This document shows positions 8,147-17,061 of a stretch of DNA of 37,589 nucleotides, piece after piece. The notes under the pieces were generated by a model. The model did no database searches. It worked only from the letters and a program-made list of their open reading frames with translations, and had not been told where the DNA came from. The stretch's first letter is position 1. Each line of letters starts with the position of its first letter. Source of the DNA: Planctomycetota bacterium. GTDB taxonomy: Bacteria > Planctomycetota > Planctomycetia > Planctomycetales > Planctomycetaceae. The stretch spans positions 1-37,589 of the forward strand of contig JAFMMM010000011.1 of assembly GCA_017859815.1 (NCBI GenBank). The letters are read 5' to 3'. The position numbers were made by a program, and so were the translations under genes.

Positions 8147-9871
8147 ATGAAACTATTCGGTCTCCCAATCGTTGCCATATTTGCGCTGTTGCCTGGTCTG
8201 ACAACGGCTCAAATCGCAGTCTCCGAACCACCCGAGTCTGCTGTCAGTGAACAGGATCTGCGGGCACAGAAGCTGGCGGTGACGCTGAACTATTGCCACG
8301 CAGCTCTGCACAGAATTCGTGGAGCCGGATCGGTGGATACCGTGCGCGAAGAGCAGCGGCGGATTCTGAACAACATTGATCTGAATCAGATCAATGACCC
8401 GGAGGTCATCGCACTGTACCGATCCATTCTCGAGGAAATCGGAACCCTGCAGATCTCCACCCGAGAACAACAGGTGATTTCCGACGGCTTTCAGCGCGAC
8501 GTGCAGCGAAAGATGGGAACCGACCTATTCGTGATGGGGGCTCAGGCAGCCACCGGACAACTGGGATCGCTGATTCAGACGGGGGCGGCGAGCTGGTGGG
8601 ACTATCGCAATACGCAGGCACGAGCTGATGCAGAACACTGGAAGGTCGAACGAGGACAGCTGCAGTCGGTCCTGAACCGCTCCTCCACATTTCTCGACAG
8701 TTTTTGGAAGCTCAGTCGGGACAACAACATTCCCGACCGCTGGCTGCTTAGAGCCAAAGATCTCGACAAACTGTCGGAAAACCTCTCAATCACAGATCCT
8801 GAAACGCGACTGCGAGCGCTCGAGCGACAGGAACGCTTCATGCAGTGCTATCCGCCTTACTGGTACTACGTCGCCAGAACCCAGCAGAAGATGGGGAACA
8901 CCGCCGCCGCAGAGGTGACCTTTCGCAAACTGGTGGAAATCGGCAAAGGGCATTTTCGGCAGGATGACATGCTGGCCGGCAGTCTCGCCAACCTCGCACT
9001 GATGCAGGAATCCCGACAGGATCGTACAGCACTGCTGACCGCACAGGAGGCGTGGGAGCAGTCCTCCGTCAACTGGGAAGCAAATCTGATTTGCGCGGCG
9101 ATCATGTCTCGCCACCGGCGATACGACCTGGCCGAAGAACTCCTGCTTTGCAACGTCGAGGAAAGTCTTGAGGAGGAGCAGAGTGCTGTCAGCCTCGTCT
9201 GGCTCTACCACGCTACTGAGAATCGGCAGCAACTGGCAAGGATGCTGCAGAACCCCCGTTATGTCAGCCTGATTCCCATCCCAGGTCTGCTGCTCTGCGC
9301 GCAACAATTGGGCTCGGACAATCTGCCGGACGCCGCACGGACCCAATTGGCATCCACGCTGACGGCCAGCCCAGGCAGAAACGGCGGGGTCAACACCATC
9401 TCGGTTGCTGCAGTCCACAGCTGGAAACTCAATGAAGCCGAAGCAACAATCACTGCTGGACCACAGACATTCTCGTACGCCAGTTACCGACAGACCGAGA
9501 CGCGTACGGAGGTGGCTTATACCCCTTCACTCCGCTCAAACGTCTCCCGCGACCCAATCTCCGGAGATCTCGTGATGTCGCTGCGTTACCCATCCACACC
9601 GCCCGTTGAGGTAACACTTTGTCCATGGCGAACTGTTCGTGCACAACGACAGAATCCGCCCCGGATTTCCGGCGTGTTTGGCCCGTTGCTGGGGGCCCCC
9701 GCGGCTCGTCAGCCGAATGCCGCCGCCGTTTACAAGGTTTCCGAAATTCGCATTGCTGACCTGCGGCTCACCTTCGAGTTGACCGGAACGCCGCTCGCTC
9801 AAAGCGAACCGTCACAACTGGCTGCAGACGATGATTTCAGGCGGCCCACCCACACGACGGCCTTCCGCTAG
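8147..9871 (+). CDS. Secreted TPR-like protein of unknown function
   Basis: 574 residues. Residues 1-21 (MKLFGLPIVAIFALLPGLTTA) are a signal peptide. Residues about 30-220 are predicted to be mostly helical. Residues about 225-390 contain helix-turn-helix units that read like degenerate tetratricopeptide repeats (for example YWYYVARTQQKMGNTAAAEV and NLICAAIMSRHRRYDLAEEL). The C-terminal 180 residues look beta-rich. The middle stretch AATGQLGSLIQTGAASWWDY may be amphipathic. No catalytic motif is seen. It is probably periplasmic or outer-membrane associated and works as a protein-interaction scaffold; that is inference from the repeats alone. It stands alone on the plus strand and converges on the small lipoprotein gene, with a strong hairpin between them. 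Confidence 0.85.
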   Translation: MKLFGLPIVAIFALLPGLTTAQIAVSEPPESAVSEQDLRAQKLAVTLNYCHAALHRIRGAGSVDTVREEQRRILNNIDLNQINDPEVIALYRSILEEIGTLQISTREQQVISDGFQRDVQRKMGTDLFVMGAQAATGQLGSLIQTGAASWWDYRNTQARADAEHWKVERGQLQSVLNRSSTFLDSFWKLSRDNNIPDRWLLRAKDLDKLSENLSITDPETRLRALERQERFMQCYPPYWYYVARTQQKMGNTAAAEVTFRKLVEIGKGHFRQDDMLAGSLANLALMQESRQDRTALLTAQEAWEQSSVNWEANLICAAIMSRHRRYDLAEELLLCNVEESLEEEQSAVSLVWLYHATENRQQLARMLQNPRYVSLIPIPGLLLCAQQLGSDNLPDAARTQLASTLTASPGRNGGVNTISVAAVHSWKLNEAEATITAGPQTFSYASYRQTETRTEVAYTPSLRSNVSRDPISGDLVMSLRYPSTPPVEVTLCPWRTVRAQRQNPPRISGVFGPLLGAPAARQPNAAAVYKVSEIRIADLRLTFELTGTPLAQSEPSQLAADDDFRRPTHTTAFR

Positions 9872-9899
9872 AGACAACGGCCCCGATAGCGCGCACGAA

Positions 9900-9927
9900 G
9901 AGGTCGACGGCATTGCCTGTCGACCTC
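9900..9927. terminator. Bidirectional hairpin between convergent genes
   Basis: Nine-base perfect arms GAGGTCGAC and GTCGACCTC enclose a short loop that contains a further GGC/GCC pairing. The hairpin lies 28 bases after the TPR-like gene stop and 40 bases beyond the stop of the opposing lipoprotein gene. There is no T-tract, so it may act as a transcript-end stabiliser or weak terminator for both. Confidence 0.5.
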
Positions 9928-9967
9928 AACTGATTGCCTGACGGCTGTACAGAAACCTGCAGAGCCG

Positions 9968-10192
9968 TTAGATGACGCCCCCGTGCACGCGATAAGGCGT
10001 GGCGAGGTCCGGCTGATCCAGACCCCAGATCCGCTCCCAGATCTCGGGGATGTGACGGAGGCTCTCCGACTGGTAGATGAGCTGACGTGCGCGGATATCC
10101 GGATTTGGGCTCCAGATCGGCATGGCACAGCCTGCAGTCATCATGCAGCAGACAAGCATCAGTCCTACGAACAGTCGCAAACGAATCTTCAT
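9968..10192 (-). CDS. Small planctomycete-type lipoprotein
   Basis: 74 residues. A short basic n-region and hydrophobic core end in a lipobox-like MTAGC with the candidate lipidated Cys at 22; the -3 residue is Thr, not the usual Leu. The mature part is only about 52 residues and looks strongly constrained: RARQLIYQSESLRHIPEIWE, then RIWGLDQPDLATPYRVHGGV. I recognise this general pattern (RQLIY, EIWERIW, PYRxHGGVI at the extreme C-terminus) from small conserved planctomycete proteins; its function is unknown. The start at 10192 is preferred over a longer frame (10216) because AAGGA lies 7 bases before it. It sits downstream of the HU gene on the same strand with a 138-base gap, so cotranscription is possible. 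Confidence 0.8.
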   Translation of the reverse strand: MKIRLRLFVGLMLVCCMMTAGCAMPIWSPNPDIRARQLIYQSESLRHIPEIWERIWGLDQPDLATPYRVHGGVI

Positions 10193-10330
10193 CGCTAGGT
10201 CCTTCCCTGGATACACCCAACTCTTTCTGCTGCGACACCCGGTCGCAAACCAGTCAGACAGTTGTCAGATGATCCCGGAGTTCGAAACGGCTTCCTACAT
10301 TCGCGATGAAATCAGGGTCCAATGCGACCT

Positions 10331-10732
10331 TCAGTATCCGGATGAAGTTCCGGACGGCGGATATCCCGGGGGTTGCCACGCGGGAGGAAGTCCTGTGCCG
10401 GGGGGCTGTTGAGCCAATTCGGCTGCGGCAGAAAGGCGTTCTTCTTCCTGTCGTTCCATTTCCCGTACTTTTGCTTCCATCTCTTTGCCCGGTTTAAATG
10501 TCACGACGAATTTTGCCGGCACTTCAACCTGACCACCCGTTCGAGGATTGCGAGCTTTCCGAGCTGCCCTTTTCTTCACTTCGAAAACTCCGAAGTTCCG
10601 CAGCTCGATTCGTCCATCCTCCACAAGAGTATCGATGATGGCATCGAACGTTTTCTGAACGATTTCCTTGGTCTTCAGCTGCGTAAGGCCCAACTCATCG
10701 GAAATCGCCTTCACGATCTCTTTCTTGGTCAC
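10331..10732 (-). CDS. HU/IHF-family DNA-binding protein with proline-rich C-terminal tail
   Basis: 133 residues. Residues 1-92 are a complete HU/IHF fold: [16 protein letters not shown] at the dimer-forming N-terminus, the [20 protein letters not shown] beta-arm entry, the [15 protein letters not shown] arm with its DNA-intercalating Pro, and [10 protein letters not shown] at the end. Such proteins bend and compact DNA in the nucleoid. Residues about 93-133 are an added tail, first charged ([10 protein letters not shown]), then Pro/Gly/Gln/Ser-rich ending in Tyr. Standard HU stops at about 90 residues. The start codon is GTG with GGGAG 7 bases upstream; there is no alternative ATG. A near-consensus promoter lies just upstream, fitting a highly expressed gene. 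Confidence 0.95.
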   Translation of the reverse strand: MTKKEIVKAISDELGLTQLKTKEIVQKTFDAIIDTLVEDGRIELRNFGVFEVKKRAARKARNPRTGGQVEVPAKFVVTFKPGKEMEAKVREMERQEEERLSAAAELAQQPPGTGLPPAWQPPGYPPSGTSSGY

Positions 10733-10784
10733 GGTTTCGCTCCCACTTTGGAACCTCTTGCTGACTATCCTCCGAACCGATGCA

Positions 10785-10814
10785 AGCTTATGCAGGAGTT
10801 GAACTTACTGTCAA
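10785..10814 (-). promoter_or_regulatory. Sigma70-like promoter of the HU gene
   Basis: On the minus strand, TTGACA (10809-10814) and TAAGCT (10785-10790) are separated by 18 bases, giving a leader of roughly 45 bases before the GTG start. The -35 box is a perfect consensus. Confidence 0.65.
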
Positions 10815-11284
10815 GACTCGACGCATAATCCCGAACAGAAGCACAGATTCCCCAAGATATTTGGAGCAACCGAGCGGTCGCACTCGACCCTGATTTCAAT
10901 GCGAATTTTCAAAGAACTTACTGACGCAGCTTGGGCAGCCACGCCTGTCTTCTGCTATCGGCCATGAAACCACCTTCAAAACAGAAAAAGTCCTCAAAAT
11001 CGTCAGAATCTTCCAGACCCGAAGAGCTGACCTGGTGGACGCAATCGCCCTGACACCCCAGAAACGACACAAACTCATTGAATGCATGTCTTTACGCGTA
11101 TCTCCATGAGTTCCGTTAAGCCCCTGCAAGGTCAGGTCGTGACACTTCGGAAACAAGGATTCACACAGCCCACCCCAATTCAGCCCCCCCCAAAACTCCT
11201 CCCCGCCCAAAGGTGCCCATGCAGCCAACCCTCTCGATCCGCCGGCTCGCCTCAAGGTTTTGTATCGCCGATTTCGGCTCCGTC
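10815..11284. other. Intergenic region with a G-rich minus strand
   Basis: About 470 bases between the kinase stop and the HU promoter, without a credible gene. At 11169-11208 the minus strand carries five G-runs (3, 4, 8, 4 and 3 bases), a potential G-quadruplex about 80-115 bases after the kinase stop. A small GCCGA/TCGGC hairpin (11267-11278) directly follows the kinase stop but has no U-tract. A 29-codon plus-strand frame at 10965 has no ribosome-binding site. Confidence 0.5.
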
Positions 11285-12589
11285 TTACTGATCAAAGGCT
11301 CGCAGAATTCGCCGCACTCCCGATCGATTCCGGCTGGAAACGCGCTCTCCGGTGGCTGCACGGATCAGGTCTTCTTCCAGCTGTGACGAATTCCGATAAC
11401 GATCAACCGGATCTGGTGCGAGACAATTCGCGATGATCATTGCCACGCTGCGTGGAAATTCCGGAACGGTCTGCTCCGGGTGGGGATATTGGCCTGTGCG
11501 GATTTTTTGCCTCAGCCGCTCCGGATCCGGATCATCAAATGGAGCACTCTGCAGGCACAGCTCATACAGAGTCACGCCAAACGAGAAGATGTCGGTCTCG
11601 GCAGAAACCACCCCGTGAAATCTCTCTGGAGCCATGTACCGAAGCGTTCCACCTGCTTCAGAGGGATCCCTCTCAACAGCCCCCCGCTGCTGGGACGCGT
11701 CCTGCGTAACTCCCATGGGTTTTTGTGGCTGGAGCAGCGACTGTGACAGCCCAAAGTCCGTAATTCTGACCGAACAATCCGCAGTGATCAGCAGGTTTCC
11801 GGGCTTGATGTCGTTGTGACAAATCCCGGCCTGATGGGCCGCCAACAGAGCCCGGACCGCGGAAATCGCTATCGCCAGAAACAACGACCAGTCCGTCGCA
11901 GTGACTGAGAACCCCTGCTCCGGCTCATGCTCGCTGGCCGGAGGGGCTCCAATCCTGTCGCGAATCAGTTGACGCAGAGAAACGGGCGAGTTCGAGCGAC
12001 CTAATTCGCGGATCAGCAAGTCCAGCCCAACACCGTAAACCAGCGGCATGACCAAAAAGCAATAGCCCTGCTCTTCCCCGGAACGCAGGACCGGCACGAT
12101 GCCGGGGCAGCAGAGAGATCGAGTTGTCTCCGCTTCCACCTGAAAACGTTCCCCCCAACTTGGGATGAAGCTTGCTTTCCACGGCAAAACTTTGACGGCC
12201 AGCGGTTGCGCGTGACCCGGTTCCACCGCTCGGAAAACCACACCCATGCCGCCACGACCAATTTCCTCCTGCAAGTGGCAGCCACCGATCACCTGCAGTG
12301 GAAATCGCCCCGGCATTTGCTTCCGGAGACTTTGCGATTCGCGAGCCAACCGTGTTTCTTCCAGCATGGCCAGCATCGGAAATACTTCCTCGATGCGATC
12401 AGCATGAGGTGGAAAGCGTCGCGCATAAAGGCGGATGGAGGGCCTGCTGCCCGAACGCAATTCGTCCACAAATTGCGTCACCAGGACTTCAAACGGGATC
12501 CGCATCCGGGCAGCGGTCTCTTCGGCGGGAACCGGGATCCCAAGAAGCTCGAAGTCCTCTTTATCCGAACGGGAATCATCTGCTTCCAT
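11285..12589 (-). CDS. Hanks-type serine/threonine protein kinase (soluble, HND variant)
   Basis: 434 residues from the ATG at 12589. Residues about 30-85 are the N-terminal block common in planctomycete kinases (FVDELRSGSRPSIRLYARRF). The kinase domain spans about 100-420: glycine loop GRGGMGVV (111-118), ATP-anchoring Lys in LAVKVLP (133), catalytic loop CHNDIKPGNLL (Asp 260), DFG at 278-280, then GTLRYMAPERF. The usual HRD Arg is Asn here, so this is a non-RD kinase, for which activation-loop phosphorylation control is often absent. No transmembrane segment or sensor domain follows the kinase domain; the chain ends about 15 residues after it. GGAAGG lies 5 bases before the chosen ATG. A longer GTG start (12649) overlaps an inverted repeat and lacks a good site. 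The substrate is unknown. Confidence 0.92.
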   Translation of the reverse strand: MEADDSRSDKEDFELLGIPVPAEETAARMRIPFEVLVTQFVDELRSGSRPSIRLYARRFPPHADRIEEVFPMLAMLEETRLARESQSLRKQMPGRFPLQVIGGCHLQEEIGRGGMGVVFRAVEPGHAQPLAVKVLPWKASFIPSWGERFQVEAETTRSLCCPGIVPVLRSGEEQGYCFLVMPLVYGVGLDLLIRELGRSNSPVSLRQLIRDRIGAPPASEHEPEQGFSVTATDWSLFLAIAISAVRALLAAHQAGICHNDIKPGNLLITADCSVRITDFGLSQSLLQPQKPMGVTQDASQQRGAVERDPSEAGGTLRYMAPERFHGVVSAETDIFSFGVTLYELCLQSAPFDDPDPERLRQKIRTGQYPHPEQTVPEFPRSVAMIIANCLAPDPVDRYRNSSQLEEDLIRAATGERVSSRNRSGVRRILRAFDQ

Positions 12590-12642
12590 CAGAACCTTCC
12601 GCAGCAACTGGCAGGATGACTGAACATTTTCACCACGGGACA

Positions 12643-12658
12643 GTCTCACCGCTGAGAC
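12643..12658. promoter_or_regulatory. Inverted repeat upstream of the kinase gene
   Basis: Perfect arms GTCTCA and TGAGAC flank 4 bases, about 55 bases before the preferred kinase start. It may be an operator or leader hairpin. Its position over the alternative GTG argues that the coding region starts later. Confidence 0.35.
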
Positions 12659-12774
12659 AGGCCGCAGACGGCGCTCCAGGCCGTGGGAATCAAACGTGGA
12701 AATCCCGGTTTTTCGCGAGCCTATCTGCTTTCATTCTCTGTTTTTATCGAAGATTTCAACAGGTTATCGGCCCG

Positions 12775-12803
12775 CTTGAAGTTTGCAATTTGCGTTGCTA
12801 CCG
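12775..12803 (+). promoter_or_regulatory. Candidate promoter of ppdK
   Basis: TTGAAG (12775-12780), a 17-base spacer and TACCGT (12798-12803) on the plus strand. If used, it gives a leader of about 240 bases. Confidence 0.4.
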
Positions 12804-13048
12804 TGGCGGACCGGCCGCTGAGCTCGCGGAAACGCTGATTCTGCGCGCCTGCAAAGGCGAACAGAGTGAACAGCCGGCCGGGCAGCAAAGGCCCTGAAAA
12901 GCCATTTTCGGGTCCCCGGCGGTCGGCAAACCGCCGCAGAACGGCAAAGGCCTTGCCGGGTCATTAACCAGCTTGTCCTGTCTGTTGCATGCATTCAGAC
13001 GCTCACCGAATGCGATTCGGTCCTGTCTTTTCACTGGGGTTTATTTTA
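12804..13048 (+). other. Long structured leader before ppdK
   Basis: About 245 noncoding bases. Two adjacent hairpins can form: GGCGGT with ACCGCC (12918-12935) and CGGCAA with TTGCCG (12942-12958). Neither has a U-tract. I recognise no known riboswitch core. Confidence 0.4.
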
Positions 13049-15772
13049 ATGAAGTACGTTTACACGTTCGGAGATGGTAAGGCTGAAGGAGATGCCTCAC
13101 AGAAGCCACTGCTTGGTGGCAAGGGTGCAAACCTGGCAGAGATGAGCCGTATTGGTCTTCCAGTGCCGGCCGGGTTCACGATTTCCACAGAGGTCTGCAC
13201 GTACTTCTACGCGAACGACCGCCAGTATCCGCCGGAACTGAGGGATCAGGTCACCGCAGCGATCGCCAATGCGGAAGCAGCGATGCAGGCGAAATTTGGC
13301 GACGCGTCCAATCCACTGCTGCTCAGCTGTCGCTCCGGTTCCCGCGAATCCATGCCGGGAATGATGGATACGGTTCTGAATATCGGAATTAACGAACAGG
13401 TGGTTCAGGCACTGATCAAGCAGTCCGGCAACGAACATTTTGCCTGGGACAGCTATCGTCGTCTGATTCAGATGTATGGCGACGTGGTACTGGGTCTGAA
13501 GCCTGAATCAAAGAACGATCCGGACCACTTCGAAGATATTCTGGAGCATGCTCGGGATGCTGCTGGCGTCGACCACGAGAAAGACCTCTCCATTGATGCT
13601 CTGAAAGACATTGTCACGAAGTTCAAGGCTGTCATTCGTGAACACGCAGGAATTGAATTCCCGGAAGACCCCATGGAACAGCTCTGGGGCTGCATCGGTG
13701 CCGTCTTCGGCAGCTGGATGAACGACCGGGCTCTGGTTTATCGCCGCCAGTACGGCATCCCCCATGACTGGGGAACAGCTGTCAATGTGCAGGCCATGGT
13801 CTTCGGCAACCTGGGTGATGACTGTGCCACAGGTGTGGGCCTGACTCGCGACTGTTCCGTCGGAAAACCAGGCTTCTGTGGTGACTATCTGATCAACGCA
13901 CAGGGTGAGGACGTCGTCGCCGGTACTCGAACTCCGAAACGTATCGAAGAAACTCTCGCCTCTGACATGCCGAATGCGTTTTCACAGCTGGACGACATCG
14001 GCAAGACGCTGGAAAAGCATTACAAGGAGGTTCAGGACATTGAATTCACCGTTCAGCGCGGCAAGGTCTGGATGCTTCAGACTCGAAATGCCAAGCGAAC
14101 CGGATTTGCGGCTGTCCGCATCGCAGTCGATCTCGTCAATGAAGGCCTGATTGACGCCAAAACAGCTCTGGAAAAGAGACGTATTCCGGCGGATGACCTG
14201 AATCAGCTGCTGCAGCCAATTTTCGACCCGGCCGCGAAAGCTGCTGCCGAGGGCAACAATCTTCTGCTGGCCAAGGGCATTAACGCAGGGCCGGGGGCGG
14301 CCACCGGACAGATTGTATTCCATGCCTCTGACGCTGAGGCACAGTGGAATGCCGACAATGACCTGCAGCTGATCCTTGTCCGCAAGGAAACCAGCCCCGA
14401 AGACCTTCGCGGCATGAAGGTTGCCAAGGGAATTCTGACCGCGTTCGGCGGTGCGTCATCTCACGCTGCTCTGGTCTCTCGACAGATGGGCAAGACCTGC
14501 GTCTGCGGGTGCTCGGCCCTCGCGATCGACTACGATGCCGGAACTGTCACCGTTGGCGACACTGTCCTGAAAGAGGGTGACTGGATTTCGATCGATGGCT
14601 TTAGCGGTGAAGTCTTCGCCGGCAAGATCGACACCAGCCCGTCTGAAGTCATGGAAGTTCTGACTGGCAACAAGGCAGAAGAAGAATCGGAAACTTATCA
14701 GCGTTACGCACAGCTGATGAGCTGGGCGGACGAACACCGTCGCCTGAAGGTTCGTGCCAATACAGAATCACACGATGCGGAAGTGTCTGTGCAATTGGGT
14801 GCGGAAGGCGTCGGACTGTGCCGAACCGAGCACATGTTCTTCGATCACCTCGACGAAATTCGCGAAATGATCTTCGCCAGAACTCAGGCTGACCGAGAAC
14901 GCGCTCTGGCCAAACTGCTGGATATTCAGCGAGCTGACTTCCTGCACCTGTTCCGCGTGATGGGTGACCGCGCTGTCACCGTCCGACTGCTCGACCCGCC
15001 TCTTCACGAGTTCCTGTCAGAGCACCATCTGCATGATGATCCAAAGCTTGCAGGAAAACTTGCTGCGACATTTGGCGTCAGCGAAGACGATGTCCATCGT
15101 CGCGTGGAAGAGCTGAAGGAATCCAACCCGATGCTCGGGCACCGTGGTTGCCGACTGGGCATCGTGTACCCGGAAATCACTGCGATGCAGGCTCGCGCAA
15201 TCCTCGAAGCTGCCTGCCAGCTGAAGAAGGAAGGTGTCGCCAGCCATCCGGAAATCATGATTCCGCTGGCTGGCTTCAAGACCGAGTATGACAACCAGGC
15301 AGAAGTTGTCCGCAGCACAGCGGCAGCAGTCTTTGCCGAGCAGGGTGTCGAAGTCGATTTCATGGTCGGAACCATGATCGAAATTCCACGAGCTGCTCTG
15401 ACTGCCGGCGAGATTGCTGAGAATGCCGAGTTCTTCAGCTTCGGTACCAATGACCTGACACAGACCGCTCTCGGCATGAGCCGTGACGACTACAAAGGCT
15501 TCATTGGCTACTACATGGAAAACGACATTGTCCCCGCCGATCCCTTCCAGACCGTTGACCAGACCGGTGTTGGTCGTCTGATGAAAATTGGTGTGAACGA
15601 CGGACGAAGTACTCGTGAAAACCTGAAGATCGGGATCTGTGGCGAACACGGTGGCGATCCAAAGTCAGTCTACTTCTGTCACGAAATTGGGCTGGATTAC
15701 GTCAGCTGTTCTCCACGGCGGATTCCAATTGCCCGTCTTGCTGCCGCTCAGGCTGCTGTTGCAGAGGGCTGA
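13049..15772 (+). CDS. ppdK: Pyruvate, phosphate dikinase
   Basis: 907 residues, slightly longer than the typical 870-880. It interconverts pyruvate + ATP + Pi with phosphoenolpyruvate + AMP + PPi in the cytoplasm and links glycolysis and gluconeogenesis. The N-terminal ATP-grasp domain opens with GGKGANLAEMSRIGLPVPAGF. The swivelling phosphohistidine domain carries GGASSHAALVSRQMGKTCV with catalytic His about 472. The C-terminal PEP/pyruvate TIM barrel shows GLCRTEHMFF, GTNDLTQTALGMSRDD, GICGEHGGDPKS and the catalytic Cys (about 887) in YVSCSPRRIP. The ATG at 13049 begins the conserved KYVYTFGDG; an upstream in-frame extension to 12989 has no ribosome-binding site. A promoter candidate, a long leader and a strong terminator make it a monocistronic unit. 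Confidence 0.98.
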   Translation: MKYVYTFGDGKAEGDASQKPLLGGKGANLAEMSRIGLPVPAGFTISTEVCTYFYANDRQYPPELRDQVTAAIANAEAAMQAKFGDASNPLLLSCRSGSRESMPGMMDTVLNIGINEQVVQALIKQSGNEHFAWDSYRRLIQMYGDVVLGLKPESKNDPDHFEDILEHARDAAGVDHEKDLSIDALKDIVTKFKAVIREHAGIEFPEDPMEQLWGCIGAVFGSWMNDRALVYRRQYGIPHDWGTAVNVQAMVFGNLGDDCATGVGLTRDCSVGKPGFCGDYLINAQGEDVVAGTRTPKRIEETLASDMPNAFSQLDDIGKTLEKHYKEVQDIEFTVQRGKVWMLQTRNAKRTGFAAVRIAVDLVNEGLIDAKTALEKRRIPADDLNQLLQPIFDPAAKAAAEGNNLLLAKGINAGPGAATGQIVFHASDAEAQWNADNDLQLILVRKETSPEDLRGMKVAKGILTAFGGASSHAALVSRQMGKTCVCGCSALAIDYDAGTVTVGDTVLKEGDWISIDGFSGEVFAGKIDTSPSEVMEVLTGNKAEEESETYQRYAQLMSWADEHRRLKVRANTESHDAEVSVQLGAEGVGLCRTEHMFFDHLDEIREMIFARTQADRERALAKLLDIQRADFLHLFRVMGDRAVTVRLLDPPLHEFLSEHHLHDDPKLAGKLAATFGVSEDDVHRRVEELKESNPMLGHRGCRLGIVYPEITAMQARAILEAACQLKKEGVASHPEIMIPLAGFKTEYDNQAEVVRSTAAAVFAEQGVEVDFMVGTMIEIPRAALTAGEIAENAEFFSFGTNDLTQTALGMSRDDYKGFIGYYMENDIVPADPFQTVDQTGVGRLMKIGVNDGRSTRENLKIGICGEHGGDPKSVYFCHEIGLDYVSCSPRRIPIARLAAAQAAVAEG

Positions 15773-15823
15773 CCATTCTTCAGCTGACGACTGCCTGATG
15801 CAGTTGCACTGCTGGTTTCCACG

Positions 15824-15853
15824 AAAGACCCGGTGAATCTTCGCCGGGTCTTT
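15824..15853 (+). terminator. Rho-independent terminator of ppdK
   Basis: Ten-base perfect arms AAAGACCCGG and CCGGGTCTTT with a 10-base loop, followed by CTGTTT, 52 bases after the ppdK stop. Confidence 0.85.
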
Positions 15854-15997
15854 CTGTTTGCGCACGGCAAATCGACGTGCTCGCTACCAATCGCGGTCAC
15901 GTGTAGAATTGGGAACGAAATGAAAGTTGGCAACCCCGAAACCCGGCACAACTGAGAAACCTGCGTGCAGGAATACTCGAACCCAAAGGAAGAACTG

Positions 15998-17029
15998 ATG
16001 CGGCAACAAAACGCCGGCCACGGAACTGCCCAACATGATCGATCTGGTTTCACACTGATCGAATTGCTGGTTGTCGTGGTGGTAATCTCCATCCTGGTGG
16101 CAATTATTCTTCCTGCCGTTCAGCAGGCGCGCGAGGCCGCTCGACGAACGCAGTCGAGGAACAATCTCAAGCAGATCGTTCTGGCGACAGTAAGCTTTGT
16201 TGATGCCCGCAAGCATTTGCCCACCAGCGGAGGCTATGATTACACGCCCGGAATCCCGCCAAACTCTGCACCCTGGGAAATCGAGTCCGACGGCAGGATG
16301 GTCCCCAGCCCAAACGTGTACACCTTCATTCCGGGCTATGGTGAGTTTCGCCCTCGCTGGGGAGATCCGTCCGATCAGTCCCGATATCAGCTGGGATCCA
16401 CATTTTACTCAATCCTTCCCCATCTGGAGCAGGCAACTCTGTATCAGAATCCGTTGCTGTGCTTCAGCACCGCCGTGCCGGTCTTCAATATTCCTTCGCG
16501 ACGCGATGGGCTTGCCGAAGCCCCCGCCGAAGACCCGGTCTATCCCGGATGGAACTACAGCAACGATGGCCTCGGGGCGTCATCAAGAACCGACTATGCA
16601 GCCAATGAGCTGGTGTTTCGAACAACCTATTCCGGCTGGGGCTCGGTGCTCAAATACCAGGACATTCGAGATGGCCTGTCGAACACCATTTTCTTCGGTG
16701 AAAAAGCCCTTGCACAAAATGCCGCCAACGCCGGTGTCTTCTACTGGGACGAACCGTGGATTATGGGTGGTAACGGCGGAGTCGGCCGCTGCGGGATTGA
16801 GTTATACAACGATTCTGTGCTGAATGGGTTTCCGGAGCGAGTCAGTGGTACCGGCTGGTCCGACGGGAAGTACTCCTGCGGCGGTGGCAACTGGGGTACG
16901 CCGTCGTCAGGCGGTCCGCAGTTCGCTCTCGGTGACGGCAGTGTTCGCTCACTGAGCTTCGAAACTGACCGAACCGTCATCCATAACCTGATCCGACCTG
17001 CCGACGGCAACGCCGTCAGCCTGAACTGA
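15998..17029 (+). CDS. DUF1559 protein with prepilin-type N-terminus
   Basis: 343 residues of the DUF1559 family, which is strongly expanded in planctomycetes and carries a type II secretion/type IV pilus-like leader. The class III signal is [12 protein letters not shown], with the predicted prepilin peptidase cut after Gly17, N-methylated Phe18 and Glu at +5, followed by a hydrophobic helix and [20 protein letters not shown]. The C-terminal family motif is [13 protein letters not shown]. These are pseudopilin-like envelope proteins of unknown exact role. AAAGGAAG just before the ATG sets the start; a GTG 11 codons upstream is unsupported. The gene is followed after 32 bases by a lipoprotein gene, a pairing common in these genomes, so the two are probably cotranscribed. 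Confidence 0.95.
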   Translation: MRQQNAGHGTAQHDRSGFTLIELLVVVVVISILVAIILPAVQQAREAARRTQSRNNLKQIVLATVSFVDARKHLPTSGGYDYTPGIPPNSAPWEIESDGRMVPSPNVYTFIPGYGEFRPRWGDPSDQSRYQLGSTFYSILPHLEQATLYQNPLLCFSTAVPVFNIPSRRDGLAEAPAEDPVYPGWNYSNDGLGASSRTDYAANELVFRTTYSGWGSVLKYQDIRDGLSNTIFFGEKALAQNAANAGVFYWDEPWIMGGNGGVGRCGIELYNDSVLNGFPERVSGTGWSDGKYSCGGGNWGTPSSGGPQFALGDGSVRSLSFETDRTVIHNLIRPADGNAVSLN

Positions 17030-17061
17030 TTGTCTCTGGAACCGTTACTGGAGCTGGTGCA

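Noticed and set aside
10896-11255. Minus-strand frame of 119 codons after the kinase
   Set aside because: Its Gly/Trp-rich start is just the translation of the G-run region; no start site or family.
12298-12897. Plus-strand frame of 199 codons
   Set aside because: Antisense to the kinase N-terminus, with no ribosome-binding site.
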